Shown here in pieces: positions 19,794 through 29,255 of a stretch of DNA of 64,000 nt. The DNA comes from Methylobacter sp. BlB1. Its GTDB lineage: Bacteria; Pseudomonadota; Gammaproteobacteria; Methylococcales; Methylomonadaceae. Numbering within the stretch: position 1 is the first letter of the stretch; each line of letters starts with the position of its first letter. The stretch spans positions 29,220 through 93,219 of the forward strand of contig NZ_JADMKV010000010.1 in the NCBI RefSeq assembly GCF_015476545.1, given 5' to 3'. The translations under genes and the position numbers were made by a program. Below the pieces are notes generated by a model that was not told the DNA's origin, made no database searches, and worked only from the letters and a program-made list of their open reading frames with translations.

Positions 19794-20315
19794 TCAATAA
19801 AAATACTGGTCGATCATCAGGCGCATACTGGCGAAAAATGATACGGCCTGAAGCTTAACCATTCAGTCGTATCAACTGTTAGCGAAAATACTATAGTGTA
19901 GCCTTTATGGCTCCGTTTTTGCTTAATTTTTTTAACTGATGATGCACAGTTGTAGAGGCGATTTAATCGCCTTGGGCGAATGAATTCGCCCCTACAGGTC
20001 ATTCTACAAGTCGGGAAGTATTTCCAACCGAATCCTTAGCAAGTTCTCTTCCGGTGTTTTCTTACGGCATAAGAACGGACGTCGACAGTTTTATTCACGG
20101 TATCAAAAAAACTGGCGACCACGACTAAAAACAGCGGAATAGCCGCATTCCCAATAATGGGACACCGAAGCAATTTCGGCCAATATGATTTGAAGAATAT
20201 AACCTGCTCTCCATTCGACGGCAGGCAGGCTTCAGATGAAAAGCGCTCAGACTCTGAGCCGAATAAGAATAAAAAAATCTAGCTGATTTGCTATACGATG
20301 CTAAACATCAAGAAC
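19794..20315. other. Gap of about 520 bases without a supported gene
   Basis: Between divergently oriented rlmH (start) and panD (stop) on the minus strand. It holds one extragenic palindrome at 19951-19996 and otherwise shows stop-rich frames on both strands. It should contain the promoter of the rlmH block, but no convincing -35/-10 pair was identified. Confidence 0.6.
19951..19996. repeat. GGGGCGA-family extragenic palindrome, copy 1
   Basis: Outer TGTAG (19951-19955) and CTACA (19992-19996) flank two inner hairpins, AGGCGATTTAATCGCCT and GGGCGAATGAATTCGCCC. The same architecture recurs at 37026, 59462 and 60865. Confidence 0.8.
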
Positions 20316-20696
20316 TCAAGCGGCCTGAACGGGAATGGCATGAGAAGAACGCAGAACTTCGTTCTTTTCATTGAAATAGACCAGCGTAGGTTTGTAATTT
20401 GCCAGCTCTTTTTGATCCAAAATAGCATAAGCGCAAACAATAATCAGATCGCCAGGGCAGGCCATTCGAGCCGCCGCCCCATTAACGGAAAACAATCCGG
20501 AACCTTCTTCCGCGCGAATGGCATAGGTAGTAAAACGGGCACCGTTATTAATATTGTAAATCTGTATCTGCTCGTATTCCCGAATGCCTGCGAGATCAAG
20601 AATATTGCCATCGATTGCACAGGAACCTTCATAACCCAATTCCGAATGGGTTACCGTCGCTCTGTGTAATTTCGCTTTAAGCATTGTAAGTTGCAT
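20316..20696 (-). CDS. panD: PanD, aspartate 1-decarboxylase proenzyme
   Basis: 126 residues. It makes beta-alanine from aspartate for pantothenate. The self-cleavage site Gly24-Ser25 (YEGSCAI) falls at the canonical position with ATG 20696, which fixes the start; Ser25 becomes the pyruvoyl group. It is separated from panC by 192 bases, more than the other pan genes, so it may have its own promoter. Confidence 0.96.
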   Translation of the reverse strand: MQLTMLKAKLHRATVTHSELGYEGSCAIDGNILDLAGIREYEQIQIYNINNGARFTTYAIRAEEGSGLFSVNGAAARMACPGDLIIVCAYAILDQKELANYKPTLVYFNEKNEVLRSSHAIPVQAA

Positions 20697-20888
20697 ATTA
20701 AAAACAATGTAAATATTTTTAAGAACTACTCATTATGCATTAATTGCATAATGGCTTCAACTTTTTAGATATCAAAAATAAAATGACATCCAGTATTTTC
20801 CATCATTGCACAAGGCCTGCCGATTTGCGCCAAAAACAAAAAATTCGAGCAAGTACGCAGCAGTTTAAAGAAATTATCGCCTTTAACT

Positions 20889-21731
20889 TTATCTGGAAAA
20901 ATAGATATTATCGATCAACCGGGTTCTGCCCAGCTTTGCCGCTGCCAGTATAACCAAATCCTTATCCTCTGCTTCCGCTTTTTTTAGATCATTGCTGCGG
21001 CATATGGAAAAATAATCCGGTTGGAAGCCGGCTTCGCGCAAAGACAGCATCGCCTGAATCTCTATATCCGCATAAGCTTGCTTGCCGAATAAAACGGCAT
21101 CACGCGCCATGCATAAGGATTCATAGAGTTTAGGCGCCGCCTTTATTTCTTCCATGGATAAATAACCGTTTCTGGAACTCATAGCCAAACCGCTGGGCTC
21201 CCGCACCGTATCTACGCCGATAATTTCCACCGGAAAATTCAGATCCCTGACCATGGTCCGTATCACGGCCAATTGCTGAAAATCCTTTAACCCGAATAAG
21301 GCAATATCCGGCTGCACCAAATTAAATAATTTGCAGACGACTGTCGCCACGCCGTTAAAATGCCCAGGCCTGGACGCTCCGCAATGCAGTTCGGAAAGCC
21401 CCGCTACCGATACGACCGTTTTGGCATCAGGCATATACATTTCCGAAACAGGAGGCAGAAACAGCAGATCTGCGCCGACAGTCTCGAGTTTTTCCTGATC
21501 TTCCCGTTCAGTGCGCGGATACGTTTCAAAATCCTCACCCGCGCCGAATTGAGTGGGATTGACGAAAATGCTGACCACCACGCGATCGGCTTTTTGCCGG
21601 GCCTCGCTGACCAATTTCAAGTGACCTGCATGCAGGTTGCCCATGGTCGGCACAAAGGCGATGCGCTCACCGGCCGAGCGCCAGCCAGCGATGGCTTTGC
21701 GCAGTTCAGATGCTAAAGTAACTTTCTGCAT
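20889..21731 (-). CDS. panC: PanC, pantothenate synthetase
   Basis: 280 residues. It condenses pantoate with beta-alanine using ATP. The PTMGNLHAGH motif (HIGH-type nucleotide-binding loop) is near residues 28-37, and SSRN marks the C-terminal part of the site. It begins 3 bases after panB and is evidently in one operon with it. Confidence 0.96.
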   Translation of the reverse strand: MQKVTLASELRKAIAGWRSAGERIAFVPTMGNLHAGHLKLVSEARQKADRVVVSIFVNPTQFGAGEDFETYPRTEREDQEKLETVGADLLFLPPVSEMYMPDAKTVVSVAGLSELHCGASRPGHFNGVATVVCKLFNLVQPDIALFGLKDFQQLAVIRTMVRDLNFPVEIIGVDTVREPSGLAMSSRNGYLSMEEIKAAPKLYESLCMARDAVLFGKQAYADIEIQAMLSLREAGFQPDYFSICRSNDLKKAEAEDKDLVILAAAKLGRTRLIDNIYFSR

Positions 21732-21734
21732 GAT

Positions 21735-22550
21735 TTAAAAACTGTGTTCGGATGCTGGAAACTGCGACTGTTTGACGGCTGAATGATAAGCGGCGATAGC
21801 CTGCCCGATATCAGCGGCATCCTGCATGAAATTCTTCGAAAATCGCGGCCGCTTGCTGACGCCGATATTGAGCATGTCATAAAGCACCAGCACCTGCCCG
21901 TCGCAGTCGATACCGGCTCCGATGCCTATGACGGGGATAGTCAGCTGAGTGCTGACGTCCTTGGCCAACTCGGCAGGTACGCATTCCAGAACCAGCAATC
22001 CCGCCCCCGCTTGTTCCAGCTGATGCGCATCGGCAATTATTTTTTCGGCCTCGAGGCGCTCTTTGCCCTGCACTTTATAATCGCCTAATTGATTGATGGA
22101 TTGCGGCAATAAACCTAAATGTCCACAAACCGGAATACCCTGATCGACCAGAAAACGGACACAGTCAATGCGCGCCCCTTCGAGCTTGACCATTTGCGCG
22201 CCGCCGGCTTGCATCAGACGGGCAGCGTTTTCGGCCGCCATAAGCGGCGTGGCATAACTCATAAAAGGCAGATCGGCGATAACGAACGCCCGTCGCCTGA
22301 CATGACTGACGCAACGGGTATGGTAAACCATGTCATCCATAGTGACCGGCAAAGTGGTAGTACGCCCCTGGATAACCATGCCCAAGGAATCCCCCACCAG
22401 CATCACATCGATACCAATACTGTCGATCAGCGTGCTGAAACTGGCATCGTAGGCAGTCAGGCAACTAATTTTTTCACCACATCGCTTCATCGCAACCAGA
22501 TCATTGATTGATAATGGCTTTACCGTGGATAACGAGGAATATTGAGTCAT
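21735..22550 (-). CDS. panB: PanB, ketopantoate hydroxymethyltransferase
   Basis: 271 residues. It transfers a one-carbon unit from methylenetetrahydrofolate to 2-oxoisovalerate. The metal and substrate motifs LTAYDAS and GDSLGMV are present at the N-terminal side. It lies between folK and panC with gaps of 1 and 3 bases, linking folate and pantothenate synthesis in one transcript. Confidence 0.96.
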   Translation of the reverse strand: MTQYSSLSTVKPLSINDLVAMKRCGEKISCLTAYDASFSTLIDSIGIDVMLVGDSLGMVIQGRTTTLPVTMDDMVYHTRCVSHVRRRAFVIADLPFMSYATPLMAAENAARLMQAGGAQMVKLEGARIDCVRFLVDQGIPVCGHLGLLPQSINQLGDYKVQGKERLEAEKIIADAHQLEQAGAGLLVLECVPAELAKDVSTQLTIPVIGIGAGIDCDGQVLVLYDMLNIGVSKRPRFSKNFMQDAADIGQAIAAYHSAVKQSQFPASEHSF

Positions 22551-22551
22551 C

Positions 22552-23067
22552 TCAAGCCAACCGTTTCAGGCCATTTAAAGGACAGTTTTTAACCAGCTCC
22601 GCGATATGGCCTTTGCCCGGCACCAATAGTTCCTTCGCAATTTCATACAAGGGATATAGCACAAAGGCTCGCTCGGCGATGCCTACATGCGGAACGGTCA
22701 ACTCAGGCAGATCAATTTGCTGCTGGCCATAAACCAGCAAGTCCAGATCCAGCGTCCTGGCGCCCCAGCGCTCGCCTTTGCGCACTCGGCCGTGCTCATG
22801 CTCAATACGCTGCAGGTTTCTCAGCAAATCCATGGCCGACAAGACCGTAGTGATGGCCATAACAGCATTGACATAATCAGGCTGATCCTGCGGCCCCATC
22901 GGCGAACTATGGTACAGGCTCGAAAAGGCAAGCTCTTCAACACCCGCCAAGCCGGCAATTGCTGCGTGCGCCGATTGAATTTGCTCTGCCGGGTTTTCAA
23001 GGTTGCTGCCCAAGCCTATGTAAGCGATAACCTGGTCCTTGCCTGAGTTTTTCATAGCTGAACTCAT
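22552..23067 (-). CDS. folK: FolK, HPPK (6-hydroxymethyl-dihydropterin pyrophosphokinase)
   Basis: 171 residues. The N-terminal YIGLGSN and the signature RWGARTLDLDLL are diagnostic. It transfers pyrophosphate from ATP to hydroxymethyldihydropterin in folate synthesis. The start could be ATG 23067 or the ATG at 23055; only the few residues before KNSGKD differ. It follows pcnB by 15 bases, the usual pcnB-folK-panBC order. Confidence 0.95.
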   Translation of the reverse strand: MSSAMKNSGKDQVIAYIGLGSNLENPAEQIQSAHAAIAGLAGVEELAFSSLYHSSPMGPQDQPDYVNAVMAITTVLSAMDLLRNLQRIEHEHGRVRKGERWGARTLDLDLLVYGQQQIDLPELTVPHVGIAERAFVLYPLYEIAKELLVPGKGHIAELVKNCPLNGLKRLA

Positions 23068-23082
23068 TTCAAACCAAACACT

Positions 23083-24381
23083 TTAAACACTTTTATCCTG
23101 AGCGGCAGGTTTTTTACGGTAAGTTCTTTTCCGCTTTGCCTTGCCGGTTTTAACGCCGCGCGGAGGCCGGGTCATCTTCCTTTGCTCGGTTTCGTCGGCC
23201 TCCTGATACCGGGCCCACCATGTCGGCAGCTCAGGATCGGCACCGCCGGTCTCTGCACGCAGCACCAGAAAATCATAGGCAGCCCTAAAGCGCGGGTGTG
23301 TCAGCAAACGACTGGGCTTGGAGCCGATGCGCATATTGAATTTGGGCTGCAGCGTCCAGACTTCGCGCATTGACATGGTAATATGGCGAGGCAGGGACGT
23401 ACTGCTATTCTGCCTGGAGACCACTTCATTGGCGGCTTCCTGATAGGCCATGGATTCCGCCATGCCTCTCGCTATTTTTTCCTTGGCCCGTATCGCTACC
23501 GGCTCCCATAAAAAAGCAGACCATAGAAAATAAGCCGTAACGGTTTTGCCTTCGGCAATCCTGTTATCGGAATTTTCCAGCGCCTTGACCAGGAACAATT
23601 TGGGGAAACCTTCTTCCTCGAGCGCCAGACTGCTCTCGGTATCGGGAAACAATATCTGGAACAGCCCATAATGCCTGAGCATTTCAAAAGTCTGCAATGC
23701 GTAGCCCGACAAAAACAGCTTCAAGGCTTCATCGTAAAGCCGGGCAGCCGGTATGCCGTACAGCAACTCGGCGAGCTCATGAATGGGCTTCTCGCAAGCA
23801 GGGTCCAGATTAAAACCGAGCTTCACGGCAAAACGCACCGCCCTCAGCATGCGCACGGGGTCTTCACGAAAGCGCGTTTCAGGATCGCCGATCAGCCTGA
23901 GCGTTCCGGTCTTATGGTCGTCCATGCCGCCGGTGTAATCGACTACCGAAAAATCCTTGATGTTGTAATAGAGCGCATTGACCGTAAAATCGCGCCGCCA
24001 GACATCTTCCTCAATCGTGCCGTAGACATTGTCGCGCAGCAGGCGCCCTTCCTTGCTAAGCACCTGCTTATCATCCTGAGCATCTCCTGCGCCGCGGAAA
24101 GTAGCCACTTCAATAATTTCGCGGCCGAAATGCACATGCGCAAGGCGAAATCTGCGACCGATTATGCGGCAATTGCGAAAAATCTTTCTGATCTGCTCGG
24201 GATCCGCATCCGTTACGACATCGAAATCCTTAGGCTCCCGCCCCAGCAATAAATCCCGCACACAGCCGCCGACAAGATAGGCCTGGAATCCCGACTTCTG
24301 CAACCGATATAAAACCTTCAATGCATTTTCGCTGATCTGGGACCGCGAAATATTATGTTCGGCGCGCGCATATATTCTCAC
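23083..24381 (-). CDS. pcnB: PcnB, poly(A) polymerase I
   Basis: 432 residues from GTG 24381. The nucleotidyltransferase core GGCVRDLLLGREPKDFDVV, the GRRFRLAHV segment and RRDFTVNALYY are present; the C-terminus is basic (KRKRTYRKK). It adds poly(A) tails to RNA and promotes decay. The frame stays open upstream of the GTG to a TAA at 24496-24498 with no ATG, GTG or TTG, and the extra residues (FFKKIINPARNEAEP) look like the family N-terminus. E. coli pcnB starts at AUU; an ATT at 24465 would give 460 residues here, close to the E. coli length. Confidence 0.93.
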   Translation of the reverse strand: MRIYARAEHNISRSQISENALKVLYRLQKSGFQAYLVGGCVRDLLLGREPKDFDVVTDADPEQIRKIFRNCRIIGRRFRLAHVHFGREIIEVATFRGAGDAQDDKQVLSKEGRLLRDNVYGTIEEDVWRRDFTVNALYYNIKDFSVVDYTGGMDDHKTGTLRLIGDPETRFREDPVRMLRAVRFAVKLGFNLDPACEKPIHELAELLYGIPAARLYDEALKLFLSGYALQTFEMLRHYGLFQILFPDTESSLALEEEGFPKLFLVKALENSDNRIAEGKTVTAYFLWSAFLWEPVAIRAKEKIARGMAESMAYQEAANEVVSRQNSSTSLPRHITMSMREVWTLQPKFNMRIGSKPSRLLTHPRFRAAYDFLVLRAETGGADPELPTWWARYQEADETEQRKMTRPPRGVKTGKAKRKRTYRKKPAAQDKSV

Positions 24382-24465
24382 TGCTGGCGCATTTACTGCT
24401 GGTACAGCATCCGGTTCAGCTTCATTTCTGGCTGGATTAATAATTTTTTTAAAGAAGTTTAAAAT

Positions 24466-24704
24466 AGTCTTTATACCCTGTCTGTTTTCTAAAATTTAGT
24501 AATCATATCATTTCATATGATTCTAGCCCAATTGACAACTTTCTTTTCTTTTACATTCCCCTTTTTATTATAGTAAAATCGCAATCCTGATTTTTAATAG
24601 CAGTCTCAATCGGTTCGACATTTTGTTTTTAACGGTTTATAAAGATCAGGCAACCCTTTTTTTAACTACCTGCACAAATCATTAACGTGCTTGACGGAAT
24701 TGTT
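24466..24704. other. AT-rich divergent gap between pcnB and a small membrane protein gene
   Basis: About 240 bases, strongly AT-rich, flanked by divergent genes. A TTGACA stands at 24532-24537 on the plus strand, but no well-spaced -10 follows. Nothing else was recognised. Confidence 0.5.
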
Positions 24705-24884
24705 ATGTTCAAAAAGATTATAAATGGCTTCATTGACCAACCTTTGCTAACCAGCCTTTTTGTAACAGATTTCTTAATTCTTCTGTTCCATAAACCGCCT
24801 TTCCTGTTCTCATTGGCGATGCTGGGAGCGTTAGTCACTATGTGCATGTATTTCGGCCAAAAACTGGCTTTATTTAAAGACTAA
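24705..24884 (+). CDS. Small hydrophobic membrane protein, 59 residues
   Basis: Starts MFKKIINGFIDQPLL. Two hydrophobic stretches (about residues 14-29 and 33-51) suggest a helical hairpin in the inner membrane. It matches no family I can name. The stop TAA is directly followed by the TTG start of the RDD-protein gene, so the two are probably translated together. Confidence 0.55.
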   Translation: MFKKIINGFIDQPLLTSLFVTDFLILLFHKPPFLFSLAMLGALVTMCMYFGQKLALFKD

Positions 24885-25355
24885 TTGTCTCGTTCGATCC
24901 GGAAAAAGCAGCTAAAACCAGATAATGGCTCATCGCCAGTACCTGGTTTTTTGCGCCGTCTGGCGGCTATTATTTATGATCTTTTTCTGCTGCTCGCCCT
25001 TTTGTTTTTCGCGACAGCACTGCTACTGCCGTTGAATGCCGGGGAGGCCTTCACTTCCCAACAATTTTTTTATCCCGTTTATCTGCTCGTTATCAGCTTC
25101 TTTTTTTATGCCTGGTTCTGGACCCATGGAGGACAAACCTTGGGACTGCGGACATGGAAACTGAAAGTACTGACCTTCAACGGCGAACCCATTAATTGGA
25201 AACAAGCCTTTTTGCGCTTTTTAGGCGCTATAATCTCCTGGGCCTTTTTTGGATTGGGCTTTTTATGGATTCTTATCGATAAAAACCGTCGCGGCTGGCA
25301 TGACTATTTATCGAAAACCGCCTTGTTTTTTGACTCTCAAGATATGCGGCGCTAA
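24885..25355 (+). CDS. RDD-family inner-membrane protein
   Basis: 156 residues from TTG 24885, which abuts the preceding stop. The N-terminal basic segment is followed by PGFLRRLAAIIYD, the Arg-Asp pattern of RDD proteins, then about four membrane helices. A GQTLGLRTWKLKV loop and the RRGWHDYLSKT segment are both typical of the family. RDD proteins are poorly characterised; some affect ion homeostasis. No closer function can be assigned. Confidence 0.8.
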   Translation: MSRSIRKKQLKPDNGSSPVPGFLRRLAAIIYDLFLLLALLFFATALLLPLNAGEAFTSQQFFYPVYLLVISFFFYAWFWTHGGQTLGLRTWKLKVLTFNGEPINWKQAFLRFLGAIISWAFFGLGFLWILIDKNRRGWHDYLSKTALFFDSQDMRR

Positions 25356-25385
25356 CTGAGGCCAATCAGATCAGGAATTGACGTG

Positions 25386-25610
25386 ATGGCATTATATTGG
25401 TTTATCCGACATTTTTCTTCCGACCCTAAAAACGCTTATCCAATAGATAAATCGAGCGGCAATCCGTCACCAGTGCAGATAAATTATCCGCATCCCGGAC
25501 GCCTCCTGGCCCCACTGAAGACCGAAACCAACCTTTGCTACTATGGGCCGGCCCCATCAGCAGTCTTGATTCAGAGAGCAAGAAAGCCATGCTCGCCTAT
25601 GCCGTATTGA
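25386..25610 (+). CDS. Uncertain short ORF, 74 residues
   Basis: Starts MALYWFIRHFSSDPKN. AGGA at 25373-25376 lies 9 bases before the ATG, a good ribosome site, but the body (many Pro, Ser and Asn) looks unlike a folded protein and matches nothing that I recognise. It occupies a 340-base gap between the RDD gene and prlC and may be chance or the remains of a broken gene. Confidence 0.3.
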   Translation: MALYWFIRHFSSDPKNAYPIDKSSGNPSPVQINYPHPGRLLAPLKTETNLCYYGPAPSAVLIQRARKPCSPMPY

Positions 25611-25695
25611 GATGTAACGAATTAGTCCTGACTTTTCTCTGCACGAACCGCATAAAACGCATCAATGCAACCGCGAACCTACTTTGCTTAAAACT

Positions 25696-27735
25696 ATGAA
25701 CAATCCATTACTGCAAAACTCAGTATTACCGTTATTTTCACAAATCAAACCCGAACAGGTTGAGCCTGCCATCGATCAACTGTTGGCTGAAGCCCGAGCC
25801 GTTGTCGAACAGCATCTTCAGGCCACTGCCGAATACACTTGGGAAAATTTGGTTGAACCGATTGAAGATGCGGAAGACCGCCTGGGCAAGGCCTGGTCTC
25901 CGGTCAGCCATATGAACTCGGTCGTCAACAGCGACGCCCTGCGCGAGGCATATAACGCCTGCCTGCCCAAGCTCAGCGAATATTCGACTGAAATGGGTCA
26001 GAATGAAAGATTGTTTAATGCCTATCAGTTTATTGCCGCCAGCGATGCATATGCCGCGTTGGATACGGCGCAGCAAAAAATCATCCAGAACGCGTTAAGA
26101 GACTTCAGGTTGTCCGGTATCGATCTCGATGCCGAAAAAAAGCAGCGTTATAAGGAAATCAGTCAGGAATTATCGCAGCTTGCCAGCAAGTACGAAGAAA
26201 ACCTGATGGACGCAACCAATGCCTGGACCAAGCTGATCAGAGATGCAGATGATCTGGCCGGACTGCCGGAGTCCGCACTGGCGGTGGCCCGGCAGTCCGC
26301 TGAAAGCCATAATGAAGAAGGCTGGATGATCACGCTGCAGTTTCCTTCCTACAGCGCGGTCATGACTTATGCCGACAACCGGGAATTGCGCCGTGAACAC
26401 TATGAAGCCTTTGCTACGCGCGCCTCGGACCAGGGACCGCATGCCGGCCTTTACGACAACGGCGAAATCATGAAAAAAACCTTGGCCTTGCGTCATGAGA
26501 AAGCGCTATTGCTGGGTTTTAACAATTATGCCGAATTGTCGCTGGCCAGGAAAATGGCCGAAAAACCCGACGACGTGATCGGCTTCCTGGAAGATCTGGC
26601 CGACCGATCCTGGCGCCAGGCACGCAAGGATTTAGTGGAATTGCGCCAGTTCGCCAAGCAGCACTACGGCATCGGTGACCTGCAGCCTTGGGATATCGGC
26701 TATTACTCGGAAAAAATGCGCCAGCACTATTACCAGCTGTCCCAGGAAGAAGTCAAAGCCTACTTCCCCATCACACGCGTCTTGCCGGGCCTGTTTGCCG
26801 TCGTTGAAAAACTTTTCGGTCTGAATATCAGCGAAATTATCGGCTTCGACAGTTGGCATCCTGATGTGCGCTTCTTCGAGATCCACGACCAGCACGGCCA
26901 ACTGCGCGGCCAGTTTTATACCGATCTGTATGCGCGTCCGAAAAAACGCGGCGGGGCCTGGATGGATGATTGCGTAAGCCGCAAGAAATCCGGCGATCGC
27001 ATTCAAACGCCGGTCGCGTATTTAACCTGCAACTTTACGCCGCCTGCCGGCAATGATCCGGCGTTATTGACCCATGACGAAGTCACGACGCTGTTTCATG
27101 AATTCGGCCATGGCCTGCACCACATGCTCACGCAGGTCGATCATTTGGGCGTATCGGGCATCAACGGCGTCGAGTGGGACGCTGTCGAACTGCCCAGTCA
27201 GTTCATGGAAAACTGGTGCTGGGAAAAAGAAGCGTTGGCGCTGATCTCCGGCCATTATCAAACCGGGGAACCGCTGCCCGAAGAACTGTTCAATAAAATG
27301 CTGGCCGCCAGAAACTTCCAGTCCGGCATGATGATGGTCAGACAGCTCGAATTCAGCCTGTTCGATTTCAGAATCCACCGGGATTACGATCCTAAAAAAG
27401 GCGACCGTATTTACCAGACACTGGAACAGGTCAGAGATATGGTCGCCGTCATCAAGCCGCCCAAATTCAACCGGTTTGCGCACAGCTTCTCGCATATTTT
27501 CGCAGGCGGTTATGCCGCCGGCTATTACAGCTATAAATGGGCCGAGGTGCTATCCAGCGACGCCTTCTCTCTGTTTGAAGAAAAAGGCATTTTTGATCAG
27601 GAAACCGGTCGCTCATTCCTGGCCAACATTCTTGAAAAAGGCGGCAGCGAAAATGCCATGGACTTGTTCGTCCGCTTCCGCGGCCGCAAACCGACCATCG
27701 ATGCGTTACTGCGGCACAACGGCATAGCGGCATGA
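25696..27735 (+). CDS. prlC: Oligopeptidase A (M3 metallopeptidase)
   Basis: 679 residues, as in E. coli OpdA. The zinc motif HEFGHGLHH (HExxH) is near residue 470, with the family segment [17 protein letters not shown] after it. It degrades cytosolic peptides, including cleaved signal peptides. ATG 25696 is preferred over TTG 25684. The stop overlaps the ubiD start in ATGA. Confidence 0.95.
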   Translation: MNNPLLQNSVLPLFSQIKPEQVEPAIDQLLAEARAVVEQHLQATAEYTWENLVEPIEDAEDRLGKAWSPVSHMNSVVNSDALREAYNACLPKLSEYSTEMGQNERLFNAYQFIAASDAYAALDTAQQKIIQNALRDFRLSGIDLDAEKKQRYKEISQELSQLASKYEENLMDATNAWTKLIRDADDLAGLPESALAVARQSAESHNEEGWMITLQFPSYSAVMTYADNRELRREHYEAFATRASDQGPHAGLYDNGEIMKKTLALRHEKALLLGFNNYAELSLARKMAEKPDDVIGFLEDLADRSWRQARKDLVELRQFAKQHYGIGDLQPWDIGYYSEKMRQHYYQLSQEEVKAYFPITRVLPGLFAVVEKLFGLNISEIIGFDSWHPDVRFFEIHDQHGQLRGQFYTDLYARPKKRGGAWMDDCVSRKKSGDRIQTPVAYLTCNFTPPAGNDPALLTHDEVTTLFHEFGHGLHHMLTQVDHLGVSGINGVEWDAVELPSQFMENWCWEKEALALISGHYQTGEPLPEELFNKMLAARNFQSGMMMVRQLEFSLFDFRIHRDYDPKKGDRIYQTLEQVRDMVAVIKPPKFNRFAHSFSHIFAGGYAAGYYSYKWAEVLSSDAFSLFEEKGIFDQETGRSFLANILEKGGSENAMDLFVRFRGRKPTIDALLRHNGIAA

Positions 27736-29192
27736 AATACAGGGACCTGCGCGACTTTATCAAGCAACTGGAAAAACAGGGCGAGCTGAAGCGGATCACG
27801 ATCCCTGTCGATCCCTATCTGGAAATGACCGAAATCTGCGACCGCACCTTGAAGCAAGGCGGTCCGGCGCTGCTGTTCGAATATCCGGCAGGCTCCAACA
27901 TCCCGGTCCTGGCCAACCTGTTCGGCACGCCGCGCCGCGTCGCCATGGGCATGGGAGCCGAATCGGTCGCGGAACTGCGCGGCATCGGCGAGTTGCTGGC
28001 CTATTTGAAGGAACCGGAACCGCCCAAAGGCATGAAAGACGCCATGGAAAAAATTCCGGTTTTCAAGCAGGTGCTGAATATGGCGCCCAAGCTGGTCAAG
28101 GAGCCGCCCTGCCAGGAACTGGTGCGCGAAGGCGACGAAATCGATCTGGGCGATTATCCGATTCAAACCTGCTGGCCCGACGATGCGGGGCCTTTGATCA
28201 CCTGGCCTTTGGTCATCACCAAAGGCCCGAATAAAGAACGGCAGAATCTGGGCATTTACCGACAGCAGGTCATCGGCAAAAACAAGGTCATCATGCGCTG
28301 GCTGGCGCATCGCGGCGGCGCTCTGGATTTCAGGGAATGGCAGCAGGCCCATCCCGGCAAGCCTTTCCCCGTTGCCGTAGCCTTGGGCGCAGACCCGGCT
28401 ACGATTTTGGCCGCCGTCACGCCGATTCCCGATACATTATCCGAATATGCTTTTGCAGGCCTGCTGCGAGCCAGCAAAACAGAAGTGGCGAAATGCCTGA
28501 GCAACGACCTGCAGGTTCCGGCCAGCGCCGAAATCGTCCTAGAAGGCTTTATCTATCCGGGAGAGACGGCGCCCGAAGGCCCGTTCGGCGATCATACCGG
28601 TTATTACAATGAGGTCGATGAATTTCCTGTATTCACAATAGAACGCATCACCCAGCGTCAGGCGCCTATCTATCACAGCACCTATACGGGCCGCCCGCCT
28701 GATGAGCCCGCCATCCTGGGCGTGGCTTTGAATGAAGTCTTCGTGCCGATCTTGCAAAAGCAGTTTCCGGAGATTGTTGACTTTTACCTGCCGCCGGAAG
28801 GTTGCTCCTACCGCATGGCCGTGATCAGCATGAAAAAACAATATGCCGGCCATGCCAAACGCGTCATGCTCGGCACCTGGTCATTCCTGCGCCAGTTCAT
28901 GTATACGAAGTTCGTCATCGTCGTCGATGACGATGTCGACGTGCGCAACTGGCAGGATGTAATCTGGGCCATGACCACGCGCATGGACCCGGCCCGAGAC
29001 TTGACGATACTGGAAAATACGCCTATCGATTATCTTGACTTCGCCTCGCCGGTTTCAGGGCTAGGCTCCAAGGTCGGATTTGATGCGACCAACAAGTGGC
29101 CTGGGGAAACCAACAGGGAATGGGGCCGGCCTATCGCCATGTCCGAGGAAATCATTAAAAAAGTGGATAAGATCTGGGACTCTCTGTTTTAA
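27732..29192 (+). CDS. ubiD: UbiD, 3-octaprenyl-4-hydroxybenzoate decarboxylase
   Basis: 486 residues. A prenyl-FMN-dependent decarboxylase of ubiquinone synthesis; its cofactor is made by UbiX, also in the window. The N-terminus ([20 protein letters not shown]) and the active-site stretch [22 protein letters not shown] (positions 28546-28611) are family-typical. It overlaps prlC by 4 bases. Confidence 0.96.
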   Translation: MKYRDLRDFIKQLEKQGELKRITIPVDPYLEMTEICDRTLKQGGPALLFEYPAGSNIPVLANLFGTPRRVAMGMGAESVAELRGIGELLAYLKEPEPPKGMKDAMEKIPVFKQVLNMAPKLVKEPPCQELVREGDEIDLGDYPIQTCWPDDAGPLITWPLVITKGPNKERQNLGIYRQQVIGKNKVIMRWLAHRGGALDFREWQQAHPGKPFPVAVALGADPATILAAVTPIPDTLSEYAFAGLLRASKTEVAKCLSNDLQVPASAEIVLEGFIYPGETAPEGPFGDHTGYYNEVDEFPVFTIERITQRQAPIYHSTYTGRPPDEPAILGVALNEVFVPILQKQFPEIVDFYLPPEGCSYRMAVISMKKQYAGHAKRVMLGTWSFLRQFMYTKFVIVVDDDVDVRNWQDVIWAMTTRMDPARDLTILENTPIDYLDFASPVSGLGSKVGFDATNKWPGETNREWGRPIAMSEEIIKKVDKIWDSLF

Positions 29193-29201
29193 AGCCGTAG
29201 A

Positions 29202-29255
29202 ACATTGGCAATCCGGCGCTCCTGAATTATGGGCGCCCGAATTGCCATGTTTTTA
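29202..29255 (+). terminator. Terminator of prlC-ubiD
   Basis: An imperfect inverted repeat (ACATTGGCAATCCGGCGC at 29202-29219 with GCGCCCGAATTGCCATGT at 29233-29250) is followed by TTTTATT. It ends one base short of the stop of convergent hemY. Confidence 0.65.

Noticed and set aside
19794..20315. Possible RNA gene in the rlmH-panD gap
   Set aside because: Apart from the palindrome, no tRNA-like or known small-RNA fold or promoter-terminator pair could be recognised.
23671..24252. 193-residue open frame antisense to pcnB
   Set aside because: Shadow frame within an unmistakable pcnB.
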